From positions 1,364,001-1,428,000 of the forward strand of contig NZ_UGQM01000001.1 in assembly GCF_900454025.1 (NCBI RefSeq): DNA of 64,000 nt, written 5' to 3'. This stretch comes from Mycolicibacterium gilvum (GTDB lineage Bacteria; Actinomycetota; Actinomycetes; Mycobacteriales; Mycobacteriaceae). The notes beneath the pieces were generated by a model. The model saw only the letters and a list, made by a program, of their open reading frames with translations, searched no databases and was not told the origin of the DNA. Within the stretch, counting starts at the first letter, position 1. The number at the start of each line of letters is the position of its first letter. Both the position numbers and the translations under genes were made by a program. Shown one piece after another: positions 1-8,219 of this stretch.

Positions 1-478
1 GGCAGACTGGGTCGTCGACCTCTTCGAGGAGGAACTTCAGCAGCGCGCCGTCGAGTGCGACCTCCAGCATCGGGATCACCGTGCCCAGGATGGACAGCGA
101 CATGTCGTCGGCGTAGGTGTCGAGCCAGTCCATCGCCATCCGGATGTTGACGTTCGGTTCGGGGAGCTCTCCGCTCGCCTCGTCGAGCATGCCCCACCGC
201 TTCATCAGCGCCAGTTCGGCATTGGCGTGCCGCTGTTCCTCGGCGTGGAAGTAGCGGTAGATCTCGGCGATGGTCGGGGTGGGCGCCTTCTTGGCCAGGG
301 CGGCGAAGCCACGAGCGCCGATGTTCTCGATCCAGCACAGGTCGGCCATGAACGCCTTGAGTTTGGGCCGCTGTTCGTCGGTGATCCTGTCGGCGCCCGG
401 CGCCGTCCAGTCGATGTCGGCCAGGGCCCACTGTCGATCCTTGATCTTCGCCAGCATCGCATCCATGTCGATCGCCAT
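1..478 (-). CDS. Ferritin-like diiron-type protein, 3' end cut by window edge
   Basis: The reading frame starts at the ATG complementary to 476-478 (MAIDMDAML) and stays open to base 1, giving 159 residues of a longer protein. It is predicted all-helical. WIENI around residue 48 and AEEQRHANAE around residue 78 have the E ... ExxH arrangement of a ferritin-like iron or diiron fold, so an oxidase, desaturase-like or iron-binding role is possible, but the substrate is unknown. A strong palindrome lies 19 bases upstream of the start and probably controls it. The missing C-terminus should carry the second ligand pair; without it I cannot say whether the diiron site is complete. Its orientation, divergent from imuA', makes the 479-645 gap a shared control region. 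Confidence 0.6.
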   Translation of the reverse strand, partial: MAIDMDAMLAKIKDRQWALADIDWTAPGADRITDEQRPKLKAFMADLCWIENIGARGFAALAKKAPTPTIAEIYRYFHAEEQRHANAELALMKRWGMLDEASGELPEPNVNIRMAMDWLDTYADDMSLSILGTVIPMLEVALDGALLKFLLEEVDDPVC

Positions 479-496
479 CTGTCGGATGCAACTCCT

Positions 497-524
497 AATG
501 GTGACATTTGTCAATGTCACCATT
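497..524. promoter_or_regulatory. Perfect 28-bp palindromic operator
   Basis: Two perfect 12-base arms, AATGGTGACATT (497-508) and AATGTCACCATT (513-524), are separated by four bases. The core TGACA-N8-TGTCA is the form typical of TetR-family operators. It lies just upstream of the leftward ferritin-like gene, so it most likely represses that gene. No cognate regulator gene is adjacent in the window. Confidence 0.75.
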
Positions 525-593
525 TGATGATGGAACTCTGGGCGGTCCCCGTCTTGTTGACGCTTGTCGGTGCCGAGGTGTTTACTGGCGACA

Positions 594-609
594 TCGAACA
601 AAGTTTCGA
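594..609 (+). promoter_or_regulatory. LexA (SOS) box of imuA'-imuB
   Basis: TCGAAC-AAAG-TTTCGA matches the mycobacterial SOS box TCGAAC-N4-GTTCGA at 11 of 12 fixed positions. It sits 36 bases upstream of the chosen imuA' start, where LexA would block the promoter until DNA damage. Confidence 0.85.
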
Positions 610-645
610 ACAGTGCGTGGGTCAGATGGTGTGAAAGGTGCAGTT

Positions 646-1353
646 GTGGCGACACCGCAGAGTGTGGGGCGATGCTCTGTCACACGTGCTGAACAGGTAG
701 AACAGCTCCGCAAGCAGATGGCGGCGGTGTCGGGGAAGGTTGGCGGAAGTCGACGCGCGGTGGCGCCGGTGCCGCAGCCGACGCCGGTTTCCGAGACTCC
801 GGATTCTTTGCTGCCGATGCCTGATTCGCTGGCAGAACTGCTTCCGGATTCGTTGCCGCGCGGGACCGTGGCGGTGGTTTCGGGGGCCAGGTCGCTACAG
901 CTGAGCATGGTGGCGGCCGTGACGGCGCAGGGCGGTCATGTGGCGATCATCGGCCAGCCGGACGTCGGGCTGCTGGCTGCGGCGGAGATGGGCGCCGACC
1001 TGAGCAGGGTCGCGGTGATCCCGGAACCCGGGGCCGATCCGGTGGAGGTGGCGGCGGTCCTGATGGACGGGATGGACCTGGTGGTCCTCGGTCTGGGCGG
1101 ACGGACGGTGCCGGCGACTCGGGCCAGGTCGGTGGTGGCCCGGGCCCGGCAGCGGGGATGCACACTGCTGGTGACCGACGGCGACTGGCAGGGCGCCTCC
1201 GCGCGATTGGACGCCCACGTCAGCGGCTACGAGATCGCCGGTGGACAGGGCGGGGTGCCCACCCCCGGCTGCGGCCGGATCGGCAGGGTGCGGTTGGCCA
1301 TGCGCGCCAGGGGCCGTTCGGTCGGGCCTTCGGCGCGTGTCGTGGGCGGTTGA
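646..1353 (+). CDS. imuA': ImuA' mutasome accessory protein
   Basis: ImuA' is the RecA-like partner of the mycobacterial mutasome. It works with ImuB and DnaE2 in damage-induced error-prone DNA synthesis. The 235-aa product has a RecA-like core ([18 protein letters not shown], then AIIGQPDVG), but the P-loop lacks GKS/T, so it probably does not hydrolyse ATP like RecA. I chose the GTG at 646 because AAAGG (634-638) lies 7 bases upstream and the SOS box is just before it. The ATG at 718 is the main alternative. The stop is one base before the ATG of imuB, so the two are one transcript. Confidence 0.82.
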   Translation: MATPQSVGRCSVTRAEQVEQLRKQMAAVSGKVGGSRRAVAPVPQPTPVSETPDSLLPMPDSLAELLPDSLPRGTVAVVSGARSLQLSMVAAVTAQGGHVAIIGQPDVGLLAAAEMGADLSRVAVIPEPGADPVEVAAVLMDGMDLVVLGLGGRTVPATRARSVVARARQRGCTLLVTDGDWQGASARLDAHVSGYEIAGGQGGVPTPGCGRIGRVRLAMRARGRSVGPSARVVGG

Positions 1354-1354
1354 G

Positions 1355-2950
1355 ATGGCGGGCAGGGTGCTCGCGCTCTGGTGCATGGACTGGCCCGCCG
1401 TCGCCGCGTCGGCAGCGGCCGAGCTGCCGCCGACGACGCCGGTCGCCGTCACGCTGGCCAACCGGGTCATCGCGTGTTCGGCCGCGGCGCGTGCGGCCGG
1501 GGTGAGGCGGGGCTTGAGGCGGCGGGAGTCCCAGGCCCGCTGTCCCGAGCTGCACGTGGCTGCCGCCGATCCGGCCCGAGACGCAAGGCATTTCGAGAAT
1601 GTCACGCTCGCGGTCGACGAGCTGGTGCCCAGGGCGGAGGTCCTGCGGCCCGGCCTGCTGGCACTGTCGGTGCGGGGCGCTGCGAGGTACTTCGGATCTG
1701 AAGTCGCCGCCGCGGAGCGTCTGGTCGATGCGGTGGCCGCGGTCGGTGCCGAATGCCAGGTCGGCATCGCCGATCAGTTGCCCACGGCCGTCTTCGCGGC
1801 GCGGGTGGGCAGGATCATCGACCCCGGCGGGGACGGGCCGTTCCTGGCGGAATTGTCCATCCGGCAACTGTCCGGCGAACCGAGCCTCGCGTCCGCCTCT
1901 CGCGAGGAGCTGGTCGATCTCCTGTGGCGCATGGGAATCCGCACGATCGGCCAGTTCGCCGAGCTGTCCCGCAGCGATGTCGCGTCCCGGTTCGGGGCCG
2001 ACGGCGTCACCGCGCACCGTATCGCCCGCGGGGAACCGGCCCGCGGCCCGTCCGGACGCGAACCCGAGGCCGAGCTCGATGCGGTGATGAACTGCGACCC
2101 GCCGATCGACCGCGTCGATGCGGCAGCGTTCGCGGGCCGGTCGCTGGCCGGCGTGCTGCACCGCAGCCTGGAGGCCGCAGGGGTGGGTTGCACCCGGCTG
2201 GCCATTCATGCGGTGACCGCCAACGGTCAAGAGCTGGAACGTGTCTGGCGATGTGCCGAGCCGCTGACCGAGGACGCCACCGCCGACAGGGTGCGGTGGC
2301 AGCTCGACGGCTGGCTGAACCGGCGCAATCCTGACCGGCGGGCAGGAGCGAAGCGACCGGGGGATGGATACGGCCGGCCCGGCGCGCCCATCACCGTGCT
2401 GCGTCTGCGTCCCGTCGAGGTCGTCTCGGCAGAAGCTCTGCAACTTCCGCTCTGGGGTGGGGTGGGGGAGCAGGACAGGCTGCGGGCGCGCCGGGCGCTG
2501 GTCCGGGTCCAGGGTCTGCTGGGTCCCGAGGCCGTCAAGGTGCCGGTGCTCAGTGGCGGCCGGGGTCCCGCGGAACGGATCACCTTGACCCCGTTCGGCG
2601 ACGAGCTTGTGCCGCAGGCGAATCCGGACCAGCCGTGGCCCGGACGACTTCCGGAGCCGTCGCCGACCGTGCTGCTCGACGACCCGGTCGAGCTGTTCGA
2701 CGCCGAGGGGAACCCGGTGCGGGTCACCGGACGCGGGCTCTTCTCCGCCGAGCCGTCCCGGCTCCATGCCCCCGGCCGGTCGGGGCAGCTGTCGTGGTGG
2801 GCCGGGCCGTGGCCGGTCGACGAACGGTGGTGGGACCCTTCATCCAAGAGTGGCAGAACGGCGCGAGCGCAGGTCCTGATCGACGAGACGCAGGCGCTGC
2901 TGCTGTGTTACCGGCAGAGGAGGTGGTACCTGGAAGGGGTTTACGAGTGA
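1355..2950 (+). CDS. imuB: ImuB, inactive Y-family polymerase-like hub
   Basis: ImuB (531 aa) is related to Y-family DNA polymerases but lacks the acidic catalytic residues. In mycobacteria it bridges DnaE2 and ImuA' to the beta sliding clamp. The polymerase-like fold occupies about the first 340 residues (starting RVLALWCMDWP, with DRVDAAAF further on). A clear clamp-binding motif QLPLW lies at residues 363-367. The C-terminal part has the RVTGRGLFSAEP and GPWPVDERWW segments typical of ImuB. The ATG follows the imuA' stop by one base. The 3' end overlaps the end of the convergent nucleoside hydrolase gene by 10 bases. Confidence 0.93.
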   Translation: MAGRVLALWCMDWPAVAASAAAELPPTTPVAVTLANRVIACSAAARAAGVRRGLRRRESQARCPELHVAAADPARDARHFENVTLAVDELVPRAEVLRPGLLALSVRGAARYFGSEVAAAERLVDAVAAVGAECQVGIADQLPTAVFAARVGRIIDPGGDGPFLAELSIRQLSGEPSLASASREELVDLLWRMGIRTIGQFAELSRSDVASRFGADGVTAHRIARGEPARGPSGREPEAELDAVMNCDPPIDRVDAAAFAGRSLAGVLHRSLEAAGVGCTRLAIHAVTANGQELERVWRCAEPLTEDATADRVRWQLDGWLNRRNPDRRAGAKRPGDGYGRPGAPITVLRLRPVEVVSAEALQLPLWGGVGEQDRLRARRALVRVQGLLGPEAVKVPVLSGGRGPAERITLTPFGDELVPQANPDQPWPGRLPEPSPTVLLDDPVELFDAEGNPVRVTGRGLFSAEPSRLHAPGRSGQLSWWAGPWPVDERWWDPSSKSGRTARAQVLIDETQALLLCYRQRRWYLEGVYE

Positions 2951-3981
2951 TCCAGCGCGGCGGCGAAGGCGCCCACGCGCGCGATGAACCGGTCGAAGAA
3001 CACCGCAGGGTCGACCTCGACACCGATGAGTGCGTTGGGTTCGCGTCCCCAGTGCCCACTCCAGTCGGCGATCGTCATCCCCCGTGTCAGGGTGCCGGTC
3101 AGCTCGACGTCCACCGGTGCGGACCGGTATCGCACCAGGGTGGTGTCCAAGGCGACCGCGGCGGCGAGCGGATCGTGCACATGGGCCAGATAGCCCTCGC
3201 CCTGATCGTGGTGGAACTCGAAATAGAACCGCATCGCGTCCTCGAGGACCCGGATCAGCGGGTTGGACGCCGTCGACGCGGTACCGCGGACGTCGGACAC
3301 CGACATCTGCGTCGACGTGGACCCGGCAGCTTCGGCGAGGCGGCGCAGCAGCTCCGGTGTCATCTCGGCGTGCTCGGTGAGGTTGAGCCCCAACACGATC
3401 GGGAGATGCTCGGCGCCCGACCGGCTCCACACCGAGAACGTCTCGGCGGCCGACTCCGGGTCGACGCTGACATTCCATTCGGCCACCGGCGTCGTGTTGC
3501 CCCGGTAGTCGAACGCGCCGCCCATGATCACCAGTCGCTTCAGCAGTCGGGGCAAAGCAGGTTCGGCCCGCAGCGCGAGCGCCAGGTTGGTCAGCGGCCC
3601 GGTGGCGATCCCGATCAGCTCGCCCGGATGGTCGTGGGCGGCACGCACCCAGGCCTGAGCGGCGTCGTGGTCGGTCAGCGTCGTCGTCGGCTCCGGCAGT
3701 CGCGCGTATCCGAGCCCCCGTGGGCCGTGGGTGTCCTCCGCGGTGCGCAGCGGCGCGACCAGTGGGGTCGCCGACCCTCGCGACACCGGAATCCCGGTGG
3801 TGCCGCACAACTCCAGCAGTGCCAGGTTGTTCCGGCAGACATCGTCGACGCCGACGTTTCCCGCCGTCGAGGCGATGCCGACAACATCGGCCTCCGGGCT
3901 GGCGAGCAGGTAGACCAGAGCCATCGCATCGTCCACACCGGTGTCGACGTCGAGGAAGACAGGGTGGCTGTCGCCGCTCAC
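2941..3981 (-). CDS. iunH: Inosine-uridine preferring nucleoside hydrolase
   Basis: This 346-aa enzyme hydrolyses the N-glycosidic bond of purine or pyrimidine nucleosides for salvage. The family signature DVDTGVDDA is at residues 11-19, giving the aspartates that bind Ca2+. VIMGGAF, NVSVDPESA and the late HDPLAAA supply the rest of the active site. Length is close to the usual 310-340 aa. It starts with GTG inside the stop region of the upstream SDR gene (GTGA overlap), so the two are translationally coupled. In M. tuberculosis, from memory, cmaA1 lies between these two genes; it is absent here. Confidence 0.88.
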   Translation of the reverse strand: MSGDSHPVFLDVDTGVDDAMALVYLLASPEADVVGIASTAGNVGVDDVCRNNLALLELCGTTGIPVSRGSATPLVAPLRTAEDTHGPRGLGYARLPEPTTTLTDHDAAQAWVRAAHDHPGELIGIATGPLTNLALALRAEPALPRLLKRLVIMGGAFDYRGNTTPVAEWNVSVDPESAAETFSVWSRSGAEHLPIVLGLNLTEHAEMTPELLRRLAEAAGSTSTQMSVSDVRGTASTASNPLIRVLEDAMRFYFEFHHDQGEGYLAHVHDPLAAAVALDTTLVRYRSAPVDVELTGTLTRGMTIADWSGHWGREPNALIGVEVDPAVFFDRFIARVGAFAAALDHS

Positions 3982-6002
3982 CAGTGCACGCCGGGAACCA
4001 GTCGGATTGCCTGCTTGACCGCCGAGGGGATGCGCACTGACGGCACGGGACGCCTCGGCGGCCAGGGCTCGCGCTCCGGGGTGCGGGTTGCGGAGTGCAC
4101 CCGGTCATTCTCGGCGATTCCTTGTGCGGCAGCCGAATCGGGGAAGCCCAGATAGAGCTGGTGCAGGACGCGGCGGGCGAGCTTCGGGGTCAGGTACATG
4201 CCGAGGTCGGCGACCGTCCCGATCGGGGTGTCGATACGCGCGGGCTTCTCGACCAGTGCGCGGACCACCATCGCCGCCGCGTGCTCGGGGGAGATGGCAG
4301 GGGCGGGGTTGAGCCGGCCCGAGGGTGCGATCATCGGCGTCTTCACCAGCGGCATGTGGATGTTGGTGAAGGTGATGTGATCCGAAAGCGTCTCGGCGCC
4401 AACCACTTCGGAGAACGCATCGAGCGCCGCCTTGGACGGGATGTAGGCGCTGTAGCGGGGGTTGTTGGCCTGCACCCCGGCGCTGGAGACGTTGACGACG
4501 TGTCCGAACCGGCGTTCACGCCAGTGCGGGAGCAGAGCCAGCACCATCCGCACGGCGCCGAAGTAGTTGACCGCCATCACCCGTTCGTAATCGTGGAACC
4601 GGTCGGTCGACGCCGTCACCGAGCGGCGGATCGAACGTCCCGCGTTGTTGACCAGGTAGTCGACGTGCCCGAAGCGGCCGAGGATGTCCTTGACCGTGTG
4701 CTCGACAGCTGAGGGATCGGTCACGTCGCAGGTGAACGCGTGTGCGTCGCCGCCGGACTCGCGGATCTCGGCGATCAGGTCGTCGAGGGCTTCGGCGTTG
4801 CGCGCCAACGCGAAGACGGTCGCGCCGCGGGCCGCTACCGCGACCGCCGACGCGCGTCCGATGCCACTCGACGCCCCGGTGATGACCACGTGCCTGCCGA
4901 CGAGCGGCCCGGCCGGGTCGTCCTGGCGCGCGCGGTTCGGGTCGAGGTGCTCGGCCCAGTACCGCCACAGCCCCGGGGCGTACGACGCGAACTCCGGCAC
5001 GCTGATCCCACTGTCGCCCAACGCCTCGTCGGTGTGTTCGGAGGTGAACGTCGGCGCGAGCTCGACGACGTCGAGGACCTCGCCGGGAATGCCCAGCTGC
5101 GTGGCGGCCATGTTGCGAATCGCCTTGGCATGCCCGGACGCCTGCAGCAGCGGTGCGGCTGCCGCACGGGGGAGCACCCCGACGAGCGGGGGTAACCCGG
5201 CGGCGCGGGCGACGCCGCGGTAGATGCCCCGCAGCCCCGTGTTCTTCGGTGCGGTCAGGTGGAACGTCTGGCCGTCGCGACCGTCGGCGTGCATCAGCGC
5301 GTCGAGCGCGTCGACGACGAAGTCCACCGGCACGAGGTTGGTGCGTCCGACATCGGGCAGCATCATCGGTGTGAAACGGGGCAGCGCCGCCAGAGCCGAC
5401 AGGACGCCGAAGAAGTAGTACGGACCGTCGATCTTGTCGATCTCCCCGGTGCGGGAGTCCCCGACCACCACCGCGGGCCGATAGATGCGGAACCTCAGCC
5501 CGTCGGCGGCTCGCACGAGCTGTTCGGCCTCGAACTTGGTGCGGTGATAGGGCGTCGGCAGCTCCTGGCCGACGTCGACGTCGTCCTCGGTGAAGACCCC
5601 CGGATGGGTCCCCGCCACGGCGATCGAGGAGACGTGGTGCAGGGTCGCGCCGAGCCGCCGGGACAGCGCGATGACCGCCCGGGTGCCCTCGACGTTGGCC
5701 GCCCGCTGGCGGTTCTCGGGAGCGGTCATGTCGTAGATCGCCGCGCAGTGCACCACGTGGTCGACGGGTCCGAGCTCGGCGACCGTCGCATCGGTCAGGC
5801 CGAGGTCAGGGTCGGTGAGGTCGCCGACCAGAGCGTGTACCCGGTCGTCCCAGTCGCGGGCCAGCCGCTCGAACCGGCCGAGAGAGCCGCGACGGACCAG
5901 CACGTGGACGGCGGTCACGTCCGGGCGGGCGAGCAAGCGTCCGATGAGCCGGCTGCCGATGAATCCGGTACCGCCGGTAACGACATAGCGCATGCCGGAC
6001 AT
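3978..6002 (-). CDS. acrA1: Two-domain SDR, acyl-CoA reductase-like (AcrA1 type)
   Basis: This 674-aa protein has two fused short-chain dehydrogenase modules. The N-terminal extended SDR has GGTGFIG near residue 13 and YHRTK as YxxxK, like fatty acyl-CoA reductases. The C-terminal classical SDR starts near residue 380 with TGASSGIG, then NNAG and YIPSK. The match is to mycobacterial AcrA1 (Rv3391). The likely reaction is NADPH-dependent reduction of a fatty acyl thioester toward aldehyde or alcohol for lipid synthesis; this is inferred from the family. The start at 6000-6002 (MSGMRYVV) is preferred because GGCAGG lies about 5 bases upstream; the second Met at 5993 is possible. It is divergent from htdY. 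Confidence 0.82.
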   Translation of the reverse strand: MSGMRYVVTGGTGFIGSRLIGRLLARPDVTAVHVLVRRGSLGRFERLARDWDDRVHALVGDLTDPDLGLTDATVAELGPVDHVVHCAAIYDMTAPENRQRAANVEGTRAVIALSRRLGATLHHVSSIAVAGTHPGVFTEDDVDVGQELPTPYHRTKFEAEQLVRAADGLRFRIYRPAVVVGDSRTGEIDKIDGPYYFFGVLSALAALPRFTPMMLPDVGRTNLVPVDFVVDALDALMHADGRDGQTFHLTAPKNTGLRGIYRGVARAAGLPPLVGVLPRAAAAPLLQASGHAKAIRNMAATQLGIPGEVLDVVELAPTFTSEHTDEALGDSGISVPEFASYAPGLWRYWAEHLDPNRARQDDPAGPLVGRHVVITGASSGIGRASAVAVAARGATVFALARNAEALDDLIAEIRESGGDAHAFTCDVTDPSAVEHTVKDILGRFGHVDYLVNNAGRSIRRSVTASTDRFHDYERVMAVNYFGAVRMVLALLPHWRERRFGHVVNVSSAGVQANNPRYSAYIPSKAALDAFSEVVGAETLSDHITFTNIHMPLVKTPMIAPSGRLNPAPAISPEHAAAMVVRALVEKPARIDTPIGTVADLGMYLTPKLARRVLHQLYLGFPDSAAAQGIAENDRVHSATRTPEREPWPPRRPVPSVRIPSAVKQAIRLVPGVHW

Positions 6003-6047
6003 GCTGACCTGCCGCGGGGTGTCAGTCAACACGGTTACTGTCGCGCC

Positions 6048-6923
6048 ATGCCGATCGATCCCGGCGCCCTCGGCGCGAGCACACCGCCAGCCATCTTCCG
6101 CTGGACCGACCGCGACACCCTGCTGTACGCCCTCGGCGTCGGCGCGGGCACCGACGATCTCGCGTTCACCACGGAGAACAGCCACGACGTCACCCAGCAG
6201 GTCCTGCCCACCTACGCCGTGATCGCCTGTTCGCCGTTCGCGGCGATCACGAAGATCGGGTCCTTCGACTTCAGTCGGCTCCTCCACGGCTCGCAGCGCA
6301 TCCGCGTCTTCTCCCCGCTTCCTGCCGCGGGGGCGCTGAGCGTGGTCAGCGAGGTGGCCGACATCCAGGACAAGGGTGAGGGCAAGAACGCGGTGGTGAT
6401 GCTCAAGGGGACCGGCCGCGATCCCGACACCGGGGCCGTCGTCGCCGAAACGCTGACCACGCTGGTGCTGCGCGGGGAGGGCGGTTTCGGCGGGCAGCCC
6501 GGCAGCAGGCCGACGGCGCCGCCGGTGCCCGATCGCGAACCCGACGCCCGGGTTTCTCTGCCCACCCGCGAAGACCAGGCGCTGATCTACCGCCTGTCGG
6601 GTGACCGCAACCCTCTGCACAGCGATCCGTGGTTTGCTCAACTCGCCGGATTCCGCCGTCCGATCCTGCACGGGTTGTGTACGTACGGTGTCGCGGGCCG
6701 CGCCCTGGTGAGCGAACTCGGCGGCGGTGACGCCACCAGGATCACCGCGATCGCGGCCCGTTTCGTCGCGCCGGTGCTGCCCGGCGACACGCTGACGACC
6801 TCGATCTGGCGCGTGGAATCGGGTCGCGGGGTGTTCCGCACCGAGGCGGCGAACGCTGACGGATCGGACTCCCGGTCGGTTCTGGAGGACGGGGAGGTGG
6901 AATTCGTCGACAATCAGAGGTGA
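6048..6923 (+). CDS. htdY: MaoC-like 3-hydroxyacyl-thioester dehydratase (HtdY type)
   Basis: A 291-aa double hot-dog protein. The N-terminal half is a degenerate hot dog. The C-terminal half contains the hydratase-2 motif region YRLSGDRNPLHSDPWFA followed by GFRRPILHGL, whose Asp and His are the catalytic pair that hydrates or dehydrates (R)-3-hydroxyacyl thioesters. It resembles mycobacterial HtdY (Rv3389c), which acts in beta-oxidation or elongation of long acyl chains. It is divergently placed from the acyl-CoA reductase-like gene, 45 bases apart, so the two probably share a control region and a lipid pathway. Confidence 0.85.
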   Translation: MPIDPGALGASTPPAIFRWTDRDTLLYALGVGAGTDDLAFTTENSHDVTQQVLPTYAVIACSPFAAITKIGSFDFSRLLHGSQRIRVFSPLPAAGALSVVSEVADIQDKGEGKNAVVMLKGTGRDPDTGAVVAETLTTLVLRGEGGFGGQPGSRPTAPPVPDREPDARVSLPTREDQALIYRLSGDRNPLHSDPWFAQLAGFRRPILHGLCTYGVAGRALVSELGGGDATRITAIAARFVAPVLPGDTLTTSIWRVESGRGVFRTEAANADGSDSRSVLEDGEVEFVDNQR

Positions 6924-6935
6924 CCGGCGAGTATT

Positions 6936-6979
6936 CTTGCTGGGCAATTGTTTGCTGGGCTGATAGCGTTTCGCTGGGC
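6936..6979 (+). repeat. Three direct 10-bp repeats upstream of the GGDEF-like gene
   Basis: CTTGCTGGGC (6936), TTTGCTGGGC (6951) and TTCGCTGGGC (6970) are near-identical direct repeats with start-to-start spacing of 15 and 19 bases. They lie in the 104-base gap before the membrane GGDEF-like gene and look like a multi-site regulator-binding array. The factor is unknown. Confidence 0.5.
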
Positions 6980-7027
6980 GCGGGGGGTTGTGCAGTCCGG
7001 TTCGGTGTACGGGACGGGGTGGGTCGG

Positions 7028-8188
7028 ATGTTCGAGGGTTTGCGGAGGCTGTCCGCCAATTCCCTCGCGCCTGCGGTCTGGCGGTTCGACCAGTACTACT
7101 GGTTCACCGCGATACTGACCGCGCGTGGGTTCCAGACGGCGACAGGTCGGCTGGTCGCGGCGTGTATCGCCGCGTTCGGGCTGCTTCCTCTCGGCGTGAT
7201 CGCCGGCGTGTTCGGTCCTCAGTCGCTGGTCGCGCAGATCCTCGCGGGCATCGTGGTGATCGCTTCGCTGGCGATGGCGATGCTGTGGCTGCGTGAACAC
7301 TGGCCCACCCGCGCGCAGTCGTTGGCGTGTGTCGCGGCGGGAGCGCTCGGCATCGGGATCTCCTCCCTGTTGGTCGCCGATCCGTTCGCCGGGTTTCTCG
7401 GCACCGCGGCCTTCGTGCCGCTGACCATCTTCATCGTGTGCTTCCACGCTGCGAGGGTGCTGGCGCTGAGCTGGACGGTCGGCGCGCTGGTGCTCGCGGT
7501 GCTGGTGGTCCGGATGGGGTCGACCGACCTCGCGGTGGCGCTCACCGGGCTGGTCATCGCGGTTCTGATCAACGTGTTCGTGGCGATCTCCTGCCGCACC
7601 GTCATCAGACTCCTCAAGCCCGACGCGCACCACCGCGACATCGAACAGCTCACCGGGCTGCTGCACCGGGATGCGTTCTACAACTCTGTGGCAACTCTGC
7701 TGGCCTCGCGGAGTCGCAGCGACGACCAGTACCTGGTGTTCGTCGCGGTGAACATCGACAGCTTCTCGTTGTTGCTGGGTCTGTCCGGTTCGGGCGGTGG
7801 CAACCGTGCACGCGTCACGGTCGGGCAGGCGCTGCGCGAGACGGTGCGCCACAACGCGATCGTCGCGCACGTCTCCGACGACGATTTCGTGATCGCCGAT
7901 ACGTTCACGACCTCCGATGCGTCTCCGTTGGTGGAGCGGATCCGGGGTGCGATCGCCGCGACCCCGCAACGCCTGACGGCGAGCATCGGCGTGGTGGTCA
8001 CGCCGCTGCCACCGCTGGCGGCCGAGCCCCCCGACGAGGTCCTCGACAAGCTGATCGCAATCTCGCAGCAGGCCATCGAGCAGGCGCGGATGGCCGGCGG
8101 AAACCAGGTCCGCTATGTGCTGAGGCCCGACCTCGGTGAGGGTGACGACAACGGCGACGACTGGCCGGAGCAGAACAGACCCGCCTGA
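7028..8188 (+). CDS. Membrane protein with degenerate GGDEF domain
   Basis: A 386-aa protein. Residues about 35-190 form six hydrophobic segments with short loops, followed by a cytoplasmic domain with the GGDEF fold (LTGLLHRDAFYNSV at the start, then NIDSFSLLLGLSG, and ASIGVVV near the end). The signature loop reads VSDDDF instead of GGDEF, so diguanylate cyclase activity is probably lost. A nucleotide-sensing or regulatory role is more likely. No EAL domain follows. The ATG at 7028 starts just before the first hydrophobic segment. It lies between htdY and dnaE2 on the same strand but has its own 104-base upstream region with direct repeats. Confidence 0.72.
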   Translation: MFEGLRRLSANSLAPAVWRFDQYYWFTAILTARGFQTATGRLVAACIAAFGLLPLGVIAGVFGPQSLVAQILAGIVVIASLAMAMLWLREHWPTRAQSLACVAAGALGIGISSLLVADPFAGFLGTAAFVPLTIFIVCFHAARVLALSWTVGALVLAVLVVRMGSTDLAVALTGLVIAVLINVFVAISCRTVIRLLKPDAHHRDIEQLTGLLHRDAFYNSVATLLASRSRSDDQYLVFVAVNIDSFSLLLGLSGSGGGNRARVTVGQALRETVRHNAIVAHVSDDDFVIADTFTTSDASPLVERIRGAIAATPQRLTASIGVVVTPLPPLAAEPPDEVLDKLIAISQQAIEQARMAGGNQVRYVLRPDLGEGDDNGDDWPEQNRPA

Positions 8189-8191
8189 CAG

Positions 8192-8207
8192 TCGAACGGA
8201 TGTTCGA
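8192..8207 (+). promoter_or_regulatory. Perfect LexA (SOS) box of dnaE2
   Basis: TCGAAC-GGAT-GTTCGA is an exact mycobacterial SOS box. It ends 12 bases before the dnaE2 ATG, so bound LexA would cover the core promoter or the start of the transcript. Confidence 0.93.
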
Positions 8208-8219
8208 TAAGCTTTCGGC

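Noticed and set aside
2635..4155. Rightward frame antisense to the nucleoside hydrolase gene
   Set aside because: Shadow of iunH and acrA1; Arg/Gly-rich composition without family motifs.
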